A stretch of 64,000 nt of DNA from Rugosimonospora acidiphila (GCF_039543385.1 NZ_BAABJQ010000004.1:248001-312000), one strand, 5' to 3'. Counted from the stretch's first letter, positions 42,386 through 52,602 are shown. Made by a program: numbers and translations. Notes: generated by a model not told the origin, from the sequence alone.

Positions 42386-42840
42386 CACACCTCCAGGTAG
42401 CCGCGCAGCAACTCGGGCAGGTTTTCCGGGTAGTACCGCTGATCCGTGGCAGCCAGCTCACCGAGCGTCCACCAGCGGTGCCCATCGACCGAGTTGCGCT
42501 CGACCTCGTCGAAGCCGCTCGTGTCGACCTGCCACGAATCGACCCGCACCACGAAGAATTCCTGATCCTGACGGTACCGGAGGCCTCCGAACGGAAACTC
42601 GGTGACTTGGCGCCAGACCGGTGCCCCGATCCGCGCCGCGTCGACCCGCAGCCCGGTCTCCTCGTACAGCTCCCGGGCCGCGGCCTCCAGCATGGTCTCG
42701 CCCTCGTCCAGCCCGCCGCCTGGGGTGAACCAGTAGGTGTGGTCGGGCCGGCCGGGATCGAACGCATGGAAGAGGAGCAGCCGTTGTTGGGCGTCAAGCA
42801 GCAGCACCCGGGCGGCGCGCCGGGGAATCGGCTCCGTCAC
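42385..42840 (-). CDS. NUDIX hydrolase
   Basis: A 151-residue hydrolase with an intact Nudix box: G at the start of GGGLDEGETMLEAAARE, then LYEETGL, giving the required GX5EX7REUXEEXGU spacing. Such enzymes hydrolyse nucleoside diphosphates linked to another moiety. Substrate cannot be read from the box. It begins with GTG, lies 10 bases after the lepB gene and overlaps rnhB, so it sits in the lepB-lepB-NUDIX-rnhB-DUF2469 run. Confidence 0.92.
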   Translation of the reverse strand: MTEPIPRRAARVLLLDAQQRLLLFHAFDPGRPDHTYWFTPGGGLDEGETMLEAAARELYEETGLRVDAARIGAPVWRQVTEFPFGGLRYRQDQEFFVVRVDSWQVDTSGFDEVERNSVDGHRWWTLGELAATDQRYYPENLPELLRGYLEV

Positions 42841-42850
42841 CCCGCCAAGC

Positions 42851-43492
42851 CTAGGGGCTGGGCACCGTGTTGTAGGTACCCGGCACTGTCAGCCAGTCGG
42901 CCCGGTTGAACGGCCAGAACACCACGAAGGCTCGGCCGATCACCGAGTCAGTGGTGATGGTGGCCTTGTCGATGTCGTGGAAGCGCAGGTACTGCTCTCG
43001 GGAGTCGCCGGAGTGGAACCGGTTGTCGCCCATCACCCACAGCCGTCCCTTGGGCACGACGATGTCGAACGGGTCCGGGCTGGCCGCGAGGTTGTCGCCA
43101 TCGTCGGAGTCCAGGTACGTCTCGTTCAGCGGCTTGCCGTTGACGGTGATCCGGTGCTGGGCGTCGCAGCAGACCACATGGTCACCGCCCACGCCGATCA
43201 CGCGCTTGATGAAGTCGGTCTCGCTCGGGTCGCTGCGCCACTCCGGGGGCGAGTTGAAAACGATCACCTCGCCGCGGTGCGGGTCCCGGAAGTCGTAGAC
43301 CAGCTTGTTGACGAGCACCCGGTCGTTGATGTTGAGGGTGTGCTCCATCGACTCCGACGGGATGTAGAACGTCTGCAGCACGAAGGCGCGCACCAGGATG
43401 GCCACCACGATGGCCACCCCGAGAAGGATCGGGAGCTCGCGCCAGAAGGTGTTCTTCCGCTGCGGCGGCTGGGTTTGCTGCTCGTCAATCAC
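42851..43492 (-). CDS. lepB: Signal peptidase I (second copy)
   Basis: A 213-residue type I signal peptidase that cleaves Sec and Tat signal peptides at the outer face of the membrane. One N-terminal helix (about 19-37) is followed by the catalytic dyad S48 (IPSESME) and K96 (DFIKRVIG), and by the VMGDNR box typical of the family (MGDNRFHSGDSR). The GTG start overlaps the stop of the upstream copy by 4 bases (GTGA). Tandem signal peptidases at this locus are common in actinomycetes. Confidence 0.94.
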   Translation of the reverse strand: MIDEQQTQPPQRKNTFWRELPILLGVAIVVAILVRAFVLQTFYIPSESMEHTLNINDRVLVNKLVYDFRDPHRGEVIVFNSPPEWRSDPSETDFIKRVIGVGGDHVVCCDAQHRITVNGKPLNETYLDSDDGDNLAASPDPFDIVVPKGRLWVMGDNRFHSGDSREQYLRFHDIDKATITTDSVIGRAFVVFWPFNRADWLTVPGTYNTVPSP

Positions 43493-44403
43493 GGGCGAAG
43501 CCTACGTCGTCTGCTTGGTCTGAAGAGTCTGGAACGCGCAGGAAAGAGCAAAGACGCGAGTAGTGGGGTAACCAACGGTGCATCCGGCGCCTCCGGCTTC
43601 CCCCCTGACGTACCAACGGAGCGCAGGTCGGGAGTGACCGCGCGGTACGGTCCGGCAGAGGACGGTTTGGGGATGTTGCTGAACGTCGAGGGGGTGCCCA
43701 GAGTGCGCCATTGGCTCTGCGGCCACACCACGACGAACGCCTTGCCGATCAGGTTGGCGATCGGGACCGGACCCTGACATCGGGAATCCTGGGAGACCAA
43801 CCGGTGGTCTCCCATCACCCACATCTGCCCGGGGGCCAGCACCACCGGCGCGAACTTGCGCGGGCCGCACCGGCCCGGCGTGGGGTCGATGTCCAGCGGA
43901 GAGTTGTCGGTGACGTACGGCTCGTTGAGCGGCTGGCCGTTGACGGTCACCCTGCCCTTGGCGTCACAGCAGGCCACCGTGTCCCCGGGCAGGCCGATCA
44001 CTCGCTTGATGAAGTCCTGCTCGCTCGGCTGGCTGACACCGACGAGGTCACCCATCGCGCGACCGACCCTGCCCAGCAGTCCGCCGCCGGGCGGCGGCGC
44101 CTCGGGCGCCCAGGCCTGGGTACCCCGGAACACGACGATGTCGCCCCGGCGCGGCTGGCGGACGTCGTAGACGACCTTGTTGACCAGCACCCGGTCGCCG
44201 ATCAGGAGGGTGTTCTCCATCGACCCGGAGGGGATGTAGAACGCCTGGAACAGGAAGGTCCGGATCAGTACAGCCAGGCAGAACGCGACGATCAGCAGCA
44301 GCGGCACTTCCTGCCACAGCGGCATGTTCTTGCGTGCGCGATAGACCCGACGGCGCCACGACAAATCCTCGTCGTCGACCACGGCCTCCGCGCGACCCTG
44401 CAC
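43489..44403 (-). CDS. lepB: Signal peptidase I (first copy, with C-terminal extension)
   Basis: A 304-residue type I signal peptidase. The transmembrane helix lies at about 34-52, catalytic S61 in IPSGSMENTL and K133 in DFIKRVIGLPGD, and the later box is VMGDHRLVSQDSR. A roughly 25-residue loop rich in Pro/Gly is inserted after residue 97, and the last 65 residues are an extra proline- and arginine-rich tail without a clear second helix. GTG at 44403 has GGGGAG 8 bases upstream. It is downstream of rplS but separated by a gap holding a promoter candidate. Confidence 0.93.
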   Translation of the reverse strand: MQGRAEAVVDDEDLSWRRRVYRARKNMPLWQEVPLLLIVAFCLAVLIRTFLFQAFYIPSGSMENTLLIGDRVLVNKVVYDVRQPRRGDIVVFRGTQAWAPEAPPPGGGLLGRVGRAMGDLVGVSQPSEQDFIKRVIGLPGDTVACCDAKGRVTVNGQPLNEPYVTDNSPLDIDPTPGRCGPRKFAPVVLAPGQMWVMGDHRLVSQDSRCQGPVPIANLIGKAFVVVWPQSQWRTLGTPSTFSNIPKPSSAGPYRAVTPDLRSVGTSGGKPEAPDAPLVTPLLASLLFPARSRLFRPSRRRRLRP

Positions 44404-44463
44404 CCGCTACTCCCCGCAATGCGCGACAACCGCCCAGGGCGGCGTGCTCCGAGCGGTAGCGAC

Positions 44464-44469
44464 AATATA
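44464..44469 (-). promoter_or_regulatory. Candidate -10 element for the lepB operon
   Basis: The minus-strand hexamer TATATT is 60 bases upstream of the first lepB GTG, in the gap after rplS. A CGAAAC stands 16 bases further upstream, which is not a standard -35. Assigned on the strength of the -10 only. Confidence 0.4.
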
Positions 44470-44537
44470 GCCGGCCGACCTCAAAGTTTCGTGGTCGTCT
44501 TTTCTACCGTTCCCGGAGCCCGCTGTGGAGGGGTGGG

Positions 44538-44564
44538 GTCCGGACGAGCCTCAGCTCGCCGGAC
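44538..44564 (-). terminator. Hairpin overlapping the rplS stop
   Basis: On the minus strand GTCCGGCGAGC pairs with GCTCG-CCGGAC, with one bulged base, around a TGAG loop that contains the rplS stop codon. It may end the rpsP-rplS operon before lepB. Confidence 0.45.
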
Positions 44565-44907
44565 GCTCGCGGAGCTCCTTGATCTTGGCGGCCTTACCGC
44601 GCAGCCCACGCAGGTAGTAGAGCTTCGCCCGGCGCACGTCGCCACGCGTGACGACCTCGATCCGGTCCAGCGAGGGGCTGTTGATCGGGTAGGTGCGCTC
44701 GACACCAACGCCGAAGCTGACCTTCCGGATGGTGAAGGTCTCGCGCAGTCCAGCTCCCTGGCGGCGGATAACCACGCCCTGGAAGATCTGAATTCGGGAC
44801 CGGTTGCCCTCGACCACCCGGGCGTGCACCTTGAGCGTGTCGCCGGCACGGAAGTCCGGGATATCGGTCCGCTGCGACTGGGCGTCCAGAGCGTCCAGCG
44901 TGTTCAT
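44551..44907 (-). CDS. rplS: Large ribosomal subunit protein bL19
   Basis: A 118-residue L19, the normal length. It has FRAGDTLKVHARVVEGNRSR, IQIFQGVVIRRQGAGL, FGVGVERTYPINSP and the C-terminal AKLYYLRGLRGKAAKIKE. It sits at the 30S-50S interface. ATG at 44907 follows an AAGGAAG site; the longer upstream frame is not L19. It is the last gene of the rpsP-khpA-rimM-trmD-rplS group, 105 bases after trmD. Confidence 0.98.
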   Translation of the reverse strand: MNTLDALDAQSQRTDIPDFRAGDTLKVHARVVEGNRSRIQIFQGVVIRRQGAGLRETFTIRKVSFGVGVERTYPINSPSLDRIEVVTRGDVRRAKLYYLRGLRGKAAKIKELRERPAS

Positions 44908-45012
44908 CGCTGCTGCTTCCTTGGGCTCAAGGCGCGCCGGATCACGGATGTGATCGCGGACGCGCGGGTGGGTTCTGACATCGTGAGGCCGCAAACTGAC
45001 GCGGCAACCCCA

Positions 45013-45771
45013 CTACTCTGCCACATCGGGGCTGGAGAACTGAAATCCGGCCCCCTCCAGGGCGGCCCGATCATGCCTATCCAGGGCCTGCGGCGGCAGG
45101 GCCGGCAACAGATCGGGGCGCCGCCGCGCGGTACGCAGCAGGGACTGGTCGCGCCTCCAGCGGGCGATCCGGCCGTGATCGCCCGAGCGCAGCACCTCCG
45201 GCACGGGCAGGTCCCGCCACTGCGCCGGCTTGGTGTACACCGGCGCCTCCAGCAACCCGTCGGCGTGCGACTCCTCGATCAGGGAGTCCGCGTTGCCCAG
45301 CACCCCGGGCAGGAGCCTGACCACCGCCTCGAGGACCACCAGCACGGCGACCTCACCGCCGAACAGCACGTAGTCGCCGAGTGAGACCTCGGTCACCGGC
45401 ATCCGCTCGGCCGCGTGATCGAGTACCCGCTGGTCGATGCCCTCGTACCGGCCGCAGGCGAAGATCAACCGCGGCTCTCCGGCCAGCGCGTGCGCCAGCG
45501 GCTGGGTGAACCGGACGCCGGCCGGGGAGGGCACGATGAGGTGCCCGGGGCCGAGTTCGTCCAGCGCTTCGCCCCAGGGCTCGGGGCGCATGACCATGCC
45601 GGGGCCGCCCCCGTACGGGGTGTCGTCGACCGTGCGGTGCACGTCGCTGGTCCACGTCCGCAGGTCGTGTACGGCGACATCGAGGATGCCCGTGGCGCGC
45701 GCCTTTCCGATCAGGGAAAGCTCCAGCGGCGCCAGGTACTCCGGAAAGATCGTGACGACGTCGACCCTCAT
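45013..45771 (-). CDS. trmD: tRNA (guanine(37)-N1)-methyltransferase
   Basis: A 252-residue SPOUT-class methyltransferase that modifies G37 of tRNAs to prevent frameshifting. Signatures: VDVVTIFPEYLAPL at the start, DTPYGGGPGMVM, FACGRYEGIDQRV, and the trefoil-knot SAM site VTEVSLGDYVLFGGEVA, then GVLGNADSLIEESH. The length fits the family. It starts with ATG at 45771, 13 bases after rimM, and belongs to the rpsP operon. Confidence 0.98.
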   Translation of the reverse strand: MRVDVVTIFPEYLAPLELSLIGKARATGILDVAVHDLRTWTSDVHRTVDDTPYGGGPGMVMRPEPWGEALDELGPGHLIVPSPAGVRFTQPLAHALAGEPRLIFACGRYEGIDQRVLDHAAERMPVTEVSLGDYVLFGGEVAVLVVLEAVVRLLPGVLGNADSLIEESHADGLLEAPVYTKPAQWRDLPVPEVLRSGDHGRIARWRRDQSLLRTARRRPDLLPALPPQALDRHDRAALEGAGFQFSSPDVAE

Positions 45772-45784
45772 CCGGCCGCGTCTC

Positions 45785-46342
45785 TCATATGTCGAACAGC
45801 CCCTCGGGCGGGGTCAACACCACCTGGCCGCCCTTCACGTCAACGGTGGGGACAATCGCCCGGACGAACGGGACCAGCACGTCGCGCCCCTCCGTCAGCC
45901 GCACGACGAGCAGGTCGGCGGCCGGGCCGTGCTCGATGCGGACCACCTCGCCCAGCCGCTGCCCGGCGGTGTCGACCGCGTACAGCCCGATCAGCTGGAA
46001 GTCGTTGAACTCATCCGGGTCGTCCGGTTCGGCGATGTCCGCGGAGTCCACCCAGAGCCGTACTCCGCGCAGCGCCTCGGCGGTGTTGCGGTCCAGGACG
46101 CCCTCGAACGCCACGATCAGCCGGCCCTGGTGTGGGCGCAGCGCCTCGATGAGCAGGCCGCCGGACAGGGCCCGGCCGTTGCCGTTACCGGTGACCGGGG
46201 CGGTCGGGACCGGCCCCGTCGGGTCGGCGGCAAGCACCGACCCGACGACGAACCTGTCCCCCGGCGCGTCGGTGGTCACCTCGACCACGACCTCGCCACG
46301 GATGCCGTGCGGCCGGACGATCTGCCCGACGACAAGCCGCAT
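45785..46342 (-). CDS. rimM: Ribosome maturation factor RimM
   Basis: A 185-residue 30S assembly factor that binds S19. The N-terminal RimM domain begins MRLVVGQIVRPHGIRGEVVV, and the C-terminal PRC-barrel domain has DFQLIGLYAVDTAGQRLGEV and DVLVPFVRAIVPTVD. A Gly/Asn/Pro-rich loop (about 43-60) interrupts the first domain, as in other actinobacteria. ATG at 46342 is chosen from the family start. It follows the KH gene by 4 bases and precedes trmD. Confidence 0.95.
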   Translation of the reverse strand: MRLVVGQIVRPHGIRGEVVVEVTTDAPGDRFVVGSVLAADPTGPVPTAPVTGNGNGRALSGGLLIEALRPHQGRLIVAFEGVLDRNTAEALRGVRLWVDSADIAEPDDPDEFNDFQLIGLYAVDTAGQRLGEVVRIEHGPAADLLVVRLTEGRDVLVPFVRAIVPTVDVKGGQVVLTPPEGLFDI

Positions 46343-46346
46343 GGCG

Positions 46347-46607
46347 TCAGTACGCGTCGACGATGTCGACCCGTACCCCACGACCGCCGATCGAGGTGAT
46401 CACCTGGCGCAGCGCCTTGGCGGTGCGCCCGCCCCGGCCGATGACCGTACCGAGGTCCTCCGGATGCACGCGCACCTCCAGCCGCTGTCCGCGACGGGAG
46501 TCGACCATCCGGACACGCACATCCTCCGGATGGTCCACGATGCCCTTGACCAGGTGCTCCAGCGCCGGCCGGAGCGACCCGTCAGGCTTGCGTACCGCTG
46601 TCGGCAC
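46347..46607 (-). CDS. khpA: KH-domain RNA-binding protein KhpA
   Basis: An 86-residue single KH domain protein. It starts near RPALEHLVKGIVDHPEDVRV and holds the KH signature VIGRGGRTAKALRQVI. KhpA binds RNA, in other bacteria with KhpB, and influences cell division and translation. The only available start, GTG at 46607, overlaps the end of rpsP by 26 bases, an unusual but plausible coupling. The position between rpsP and rimM is the conserved one. Confidence 0.93.
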   Translation of the reverse strand: MPTAVRKPDGSLRPALEHLVKGIVDHPEDVRVRMVDSRRGQRLEVRVHPEDLGTVIGRGGRTAKALRQVITSIGGRGVRVDIVDAY

Positions 46608-47070
46608 CGGCCGACTCCTCGGTCTGCGCGGGTGCCGCGGCGGCCTCCGCCGGGGCGGTCGTCCCCTCAGCCGTGGCGGCCTTCTTCGCCGCCTTCTTGG
46701 TGGCCTTGGCCGGCTCGGCGGGCGTGAGCCCGGCCGCCGCCTGCGACTCCGCCTCGTAGCGGGCCTTGCGGTCCGCCTGCACCGCCGGGACCTTCAGCGG
46801 CTCCGGCGCGGGCAGACCCTTGAACTTCTGCCAGTCACCGGTCTTTTCCAGGATCCGCAGCACAGGCTCGCTCGGCTGGGCGCCGACGGACAGCCAGTAC
46901 TGCGCTCGCTCGGAGTTGACCTCGATCAACGAGGGGTCCTCCTTGGGGTGGTAGACCCCGATGTACTCAATCGCCCGACCGTCCCGCTTGGTGCGGGAGT
47001 CGGCGACGACGATGCGGTACTGCGGGTTGCGGATCTTGCCCATCCGAAGAAGCCGGATCTTTACGGCCAC
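46582..47070 (-). CDS. rpsP: Small ribosomal subunit protein bS16 with Ala-rich tail
   Basis: A 162-residue S16, about twice the length of the E. coli protein. The S16 core (VAVKIRLLRMGKIRNPQYRI, RAIEYIGVYHPKEDPS, AQYWLSVGAQPSEPV) occupies the first 85 residues. The rest is a Lys/Ala/Glu-rich tail with TKKAAKKAATAEG, a feature of actinobacterial S16 proteins. GTG at 47070 is preceded by AGGAGCG. It is the first gene of the rpsP-khpA-rimM-trmD-rplS operon, with a 174-base region upstream that should hold the promoter. Confidence 0.97.
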   Translation of the reverse strand: MAVKIRLLRMGKIRNPQYRIVVADSRTKRDGRAIEYIGVYHPKEDPSLIEVNSERAQYWLSVGAQPSEPVLRILEKTGDWQKFKGLPAPEPLKVPAVQADRKARYEAESQAAAGLTPAEPAKATKKAAKKAATAEGTTAPAEAAAAPAQTEESAGADSGTQA

Positions 47071-47244
47071 TGACGCTCGCTCCTGTTGTGATCCTGATCG
47101 CCCAGCCCGCATCGTGGGGTTGATGTTGGCAGGGCTCTCGTGGACTGGCGGCGCGCCCGAGGTAGAGGGCATCGGACGCGTGCCGGATACCAGCCGACCA
47201 TTGTGCCAGATAACGGCGGCTCAGCCGTAATCAGGTAGCCATGA

Positions 47245-47934
47245 TCAGGTATAGGCCGCCGCGCCACGCACTCGGAGGGGCGGCCGGGGCAGCACCGGCG
47301 GCCGGTCCCAGCCGGGCGGCAGTTCGGTCGGCGTGATCCAACTGGGGTCCGGGACGAAGTCGCACCAGGTGCCGTCGAACGGGAACCGGGCCGCCTCGAT
47401 GTCCCGGATCACCCGCTCCCCCTCGGCCCGGACCGCGGCGGCGTCGGGCACCCAGTAGTGGTCGGGGAAGCCCAGCCGCTCGGTGAACTCCCCCTCGTCC
47501 TTCCACCGCCAGTTCAGGTTGGGCTCCACCCAGACGTCCAGGTCCTGGTCGACGATGTCCACGCCGGCCAGGTCGCCGTCCTCCCACCGGATGGCGGGCT
47601 CCTCAAGGTTCACGTACCAGCCGGAGAAGCGGCCGGCCTCGTCGCGGAACCACCACACCGAATGGGCCGCGTCCGGGCGCACCAGCTTGAGTACGCCCGG
47701 ACCGTTCCAGGACAGCTGCGCCAACTGGTAGCTCTGCCGGATCCAATCCCCGAACGGCATGTCCCGCAGGGTCAGTCCGTCCTGATCGACCTCGTGCGCT
47801 ACCCGGCTACCCGGCGCGACCCACAGCAACAGCCCGCGCTCATCGTCACTGATCACTCGCGCTGGTCGGACCCAACCGATCCGATCGTGGCGGGTGTTGC
47901 GGTGCAAGATTATCTTGCCCGACCGAAAAGACAT
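47245..47934 (-). CDS. DUF402 domain protein (FomD-like barrel)
   Basis: A 229-residue protein. The C-terminal part (about residues 95-200) is a DUF402 domain: FSGWYVNLEEP, DQDLDVWVEPN, then WKDEGEFTERL. Characterised members (FomD, SA1684-like) hydrolyse nucleoside di- or triphosphates or CMP esters with divalent metal. The ATG is 5 bases after the ProRS stop, so the two are cotranscribed. In M. tuberculosis a short DUF402-like protein is also found next to rpsP, from memory. Substrate unknown. Confidence 0.82.
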   Translation of the reverse strand: MSFRSGKIILHRNTRHDRIGWVRPARVISDDERGLLLWVAPGSRVAHEVDQDGLTLRDMPFGDWIRQSYQLAQLSWNGPGVLKLVRPDAAHSVWWFRDEAGRFSGWYVNLEEPAIRWEDGDLAGVDIVDQDLDVWVEPNLNWRWKDEGEFTERLGFPDHYWVPDAAAVRAEGERVIRDIEAARFPFDGTWCDFVPDPSWITPTELPPGWDRPPVLPRPPLRVRGAAAYT

Positions 47935-47939
47935 GAATT

Positions 47940-49346
<1,407 letters not shown>

Positions 49347-49411
49347 AACCCGCACATCCTAGTCAGCCCCCGGCCGCGCCGGGTGCACCACCCGGCTCCG
49401 CGGCTCGGCGG

Positions 49412-49738
49412 GTGCCGCCGGCGGGCGGGTCCGGGCCGGCGATCCCGGCGACGACCCGGGCCGCGACGGTCTCGCCAGACGCCTCCGGCCCGGCCCGGCC
49501 GAGCCCGTCCCCGCCGGCCAACGGCCCAGTCGTGCCCTCGGCCGATCCCGCGCCGACCGCCCCCGCGAGCCCGTCCCCGGCCGCCGTCGTCGTCGTCGCG
49601 CGGCTGGCCTCCTCGTCCGGCGGCACCGGGGATGCCACGACCGCCGTGGTCATCGCTGGCATCCTGATCCTCGCCGGCGGCGTGGGCGGCGGGCTGCTGG
49701 TGCGCCGCCGTCGAGGGTCCCGGTCCGGCCCGGCGTGA
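49412..49738 (+). CDS. Possible truncated surface-protein anchor
   Basis: A 108-residue open frame starting with GTG. The first 75 residues are Pro/Ala/Ser-rich, then comes one strong hydrophobic segment (TTAVVIAGILILAGGVGGGLLV) and a basic end (RRRRGSRSGPA). This is how C-terminal membrane anchors of secreted actinobacterial proteins look. No signal peptide or extracellular domain precedes it, so it may be the leftover 3' end of a larger gene, or not a gene. High GC makes chance open frames likely here. Confidence 0.35.
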   Translation: MPPAGGSGPAIPATTRAATVSPDASGPARPSPSPPANGPVVPSADPAPTAPASPSPAAVVVVARLASSSGGTGDATTAVVIAGILILAGGVGGGLLVRRRRGSRSGPA

Positions 49739-49762
49739 GCCGCCGCCCGGGCCGGGGCGGGC

Positions 49763-50860
49763 TCAGTCGCCGGGCCGTCCGGGGCTGACAACCCGGCCGC
49801 GAAGGATGATCCGGCGCGGGTGCAGCAGCGCCCGAAGGTCGGCGCGCGGGTCCTCGTCGTACACGACCAGGTCGGCCAGGCCGCCCTCGACCAGGCCCGG
49901 GAAGCCCAACCACTGCCGGGCTCCCCAGGAGCCGGCCCGTAGCACGTCCAGCGGCGGCATCCCGGCCTGCTCGTGCAGCAGCAGCATCTCCCGGGCGGCC
50001 AGGCCGTGGTCGATGCCGCCGCCCGCGTCCGAGCCCACGTAAATCGGCACGCCGGCCTCCGCCGCCGCCCGCACCACGGCCGGGAACCCGGCGCCGAGGG
50101 CGCGCATGTGCCCGGCGTACCCGGGGAACTTGGCGTCCGCCCGGGCCGCGATGTCGCCGAAGGTCTGGATGTTGATCATCGTGGGTACCAGCGCGGTGCC
50201 CTGCGCCGCCATGAGATCAATCAGGTCCGGCGACAGCCCGGTGCCGTGCTCGACCGAGTCGATCCCGGCGCGGACCAGCGTGGCCACCGCCTCCTCGCCG
50301 AACACGTGCGCGGCGATCCGGGCCCCGGCGTCGTGCGCGGCGGCGACCGCCGAACGCAGGGTCCGCTCGTCCCAGGCCGGCGCGAGGTCGCCGACGTTCC
50401 GGTCGATCCAGTCGCCGACCAGCTTCACCCAGCCGTTGCCGGCCTTGGCCTGCGCGGCGACCGTGGTCGCGACCTCGTCCGCGCCCACCTCGACGCCGAT
50501 GTCCCGTAGGTATCGGCGGGGCGGGGCGACGTGACGGCCGGCGCGGGCCAGCCGTGGCACGTCGGGGTCGTCGTCCAATTCCGGGTACGGGTATGGCGAG
50601 CCGGCGTCCCGGATCGCCAGCACGCCGGCGTCCCGGTCGATGGCGGCCAGCCGCCTGGCCTCGGCCGGGCCGCCCACCGGCAGGCTGCCGGAGGCGATGC
50701 CGATGTGACAGTGGGCGTCGACGAGCCCGGGCAGGATGAAGCCCCCGGACGAGACGGTCTCGGCACCCGGTACCGGTTCGGTGGTGACCCGATCGCCGAC
50801 CAGCCACAGGTCGCGTACCTCGTCGTCGGGCAGGAGCACTCCGCGCACGTGTAACGCCAT
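49763..50860 (-). CDS. Amidohydrolase-family metal-dependent hydrolase
   Basis: A 365-residue TIM-barrel amidohydrolase. Metal-binding H50 and H52 are in LVDAHCHIG, a likely carboxylated or equivalent lysine in GWVKLVGDW, further His in AAHVFGEEA and SVEHGTG, and the Asp in VGSDAGGG. These match imidazolonepropionase- or prolidase-like members of the superfamily. ATG at 50860 is preferred over a GTG at 50881. In M. tuberculosis an amidohydrolase (Rv2915c) also lies beside ffh. The substrate is unknown. Confidence 0.9.
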   Translation of the reverse strand: MALHVRGVLLPDDEVRDLWLVGDRVTTEPVPGAETVSSGGFILPGLVDAHCHIGIASGSLPVGGPAEARRLAAIDRDAGVLAIRDAGSPYPYPELDDDPDVPRLARAGRHVAPPRRYLRDIGVEVGADEVATTVAAQAKAGNGWVKLVGDWIDRNVGDLAPAWDERTLRSAVAAAHDAGARIAAHVFGEEAVATLVRAGIDSVEHGTGLSPDLIDLMAAQGTALVPTMINIQTFGDIAARADAKFPGYAGHMRALGAGFPAVVRAAAEAGVPIYVGSDAGGGIDHGLAAREMLLLHEQAGMPPLDVLRAGSWGARQWLGFPGLVEGGLADLVVYDEDPRADLRALLHPRRIILRGRVVSPGRPGD

Positions 50861-50935
50861 CGGCCCAGTCAACCCGATCACGTACCGGCGTCACCGTGCG
50901 GGTGCCGCCGCGCCGGCGCCATCGCGCCGGGGCGG

Positions 50936-52462
50936 TCAGCCGTCCTTGCGCTTGGTCAGCTTGTTGAAGTCCAGCTTCGGCGCCTTGAAGCCCGCGCTCG
51001 GGTCCAGCGCGCTCGGGTCCAGTCCCGGAGGCAGGGCCGGCATCCCGCCCGGGAAGCCCCCCGGCAGGCCGCCGGACATCCTGGGCCGGCCGCCGCCCTT
51101 GGTGCCCTTGCGCTTGTTCTTCGGCGACTTGGTCGCCTTGCGGCGCCCGGGCAGGCCCATCATCCCGCCCATCTGCTTCATCATCTTCTGCGCCTCGGCG
51201 AACCGGTTGAGTAGCTGGTTCACGTCCATCACGGTCACCCCGGAGCCGCGAGCGATGCGGGCTCGGCGGGAGCCATTAATGATCTTGGGGTTGACCCGCT
51301 CGCCGGGGGTCATCGACCGGATGATCGCCGTGATCCGGTCGAAGTGGCTGTCGTCGAGCTCGGCCAGCTGGTCCTTGACCTGGCCCATGCCGGGCATCAT
51401 GCCGAGGATGTTGGCGATCGGGCCCATCCGGCGCAGCGCGGTCATCTGCTCCAGGAAGTCCTCGAGCGTGAACGCCTCGCCGCCGGTGACCTTGGCGGCC
51501 ATCCGCTGCTTCTGGTCCTCGTCGAAGGCCTGCTCGGCATGCTCGATGAGGGTCATCACGTCGCCCATGCCGAGGATGCGCGAGGCCATCCGGTCGGGGT
51601 GGAAGACGTCGAAATCCTCGAGCTTCTCGCCGGTGGACGCGAAGAGGATCGCCTGGCCGGTCACGTACCGCACGGACAGGGCGGCACCACCCCGGGCGTC
51701 ACCGTCCAGCTTGGACAGCACGACACCGGTGATGCCCACCCCGTCGCGGAACGCCTCCGCGGTCGCCACCGCGTCCTGGCCGACCATCGCGTCGATCACG
51801 AAGATCGTCTCGTCCGGGCTGACCGCGTCACGGATGGCGGCGGCCTGCGCCATCATCTCGGCGTCGATGCCCAGCCGGCCGGCGGTGTCCACGATGACGA
51901 TGTCGCGCATGGACCGCCGGGCGTGGTCGATCGAGTCGTTGGCCACCCGCACCGGGTCGCCGACGCCGTTGCCCGGCTCGGGCGCGTACACCTCGACCCC
52001 GGCCCGCTGCCCGAGCACCTGCAGCTGGTTGACCGCGTTGGGCCGCTGAAGGTCGGCGGCGACCAGCAGCGGCTGGTGCCCCTGAGCCTTGAGCCAGCGC
52101 GCGAGCTTGCCGGCCAGCGTGGTCTTGCCGGAGCCCTGGAGGCCGGCCAGCATGATCACGGTGGGTGGCTGCTTGGCGAACTGCAGCCGGCGGGTCTCGC
52201 CGCCCAGGACCGCCACCAGTTCCTCGTGCACGATCTTGATGACCTGCTGGGCCGGGTTGAGCGCCCCGTGCACCTCGGCCCCGCGTGCCCGCTCCTTGAT
52301 CGAGGCGATGAATGCCTTCACCACCGGCAGCGCCACGTCGGCCTCGAGCAGGGCAAGCCGGATCTCCCGCGCGGTGGCGTCAATGTCGGCGTCGGTCAGC
52401 CGGCCTTTGCCACGCAGCTTGGTGAAGATCCCGTTGAGCCGGTCGCTCAGCGTGTCAAACAC
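50936..52462 (-). CDS. ffh: Signal recognition particle protein Ffh (SRP54)
   Basis: The GTPase that binds signal sequences and 4.5S RNA for co-translational targeting. The 508-residue protein has the N domain, the G domain with GLQGSGKTT (107-115), DTAGRLGID, TKLDGDARGG-like SKLDGDARGG, and a methionine-rich M domain with MGGMMGLPGRRK. A Gly/Pro-rich extension follows the M domain, typical of actinobacteria. It starts with GTG at 52462, which the family start fixes. Its partner FtsY is encoded about 5 kb away. Confidence 0.98.
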   Translation of the reverse strand: MFDTLSDRLNGIFTKLRGKGRLTDADIDATAREIRLALLEADVALPVVKAFIASIKERARGAEVHGALNPAQQVIKIVHEELVAVLGGETRRLQFAKQPPTVIMLAGLQGSGKTTLAGKLARWLKAQGHQPLLVAADLQRPNAVNQLQVLGQRAGVEVYAPEPGNGVGDPVRVANDSIDHARRSMRDIVIVDTAGRLGIDAEMMAQAAAIRDAVSPDETIFVIDAMVGQDAVATAEAFRDGVGITGVVLSKLDGDARGGAALSVRYVTGQAILFASTGEKLEDFDVFHPDRMASRILGMGDVMTLIEHAEQAFDEDQKQRMAAKVTGGEAFTLEDFLEQMTALRRMGPIANILGMMPGMGQVKDQLAELDDSHFDRITAIIRSMTPGERVNPKIINGSRRARIARGSGVTVMDVNQLLNRFAEAQKMMKQMGGMMGLPGRRKATKSPKNKRKGTKGGGRPRMSGGLPGGFPGGMPALPPGLDPSALDPSAGFKAPKLDFNKLTKRKDG

Positions 52463-52602
52463 GGTGCTTCATCCTTGATGTCGGATCCGGTGGGCGGGAC
52501 CTGCGGCCCCCGACAAGGGTAACCGGCCCGGGCTGGTGGCTTCTGCCGTGGACGTGGCCGGCCCGCGTGCGACGACGCCTCGGCGGGCTCCCGTGGCCAC
52601 CA

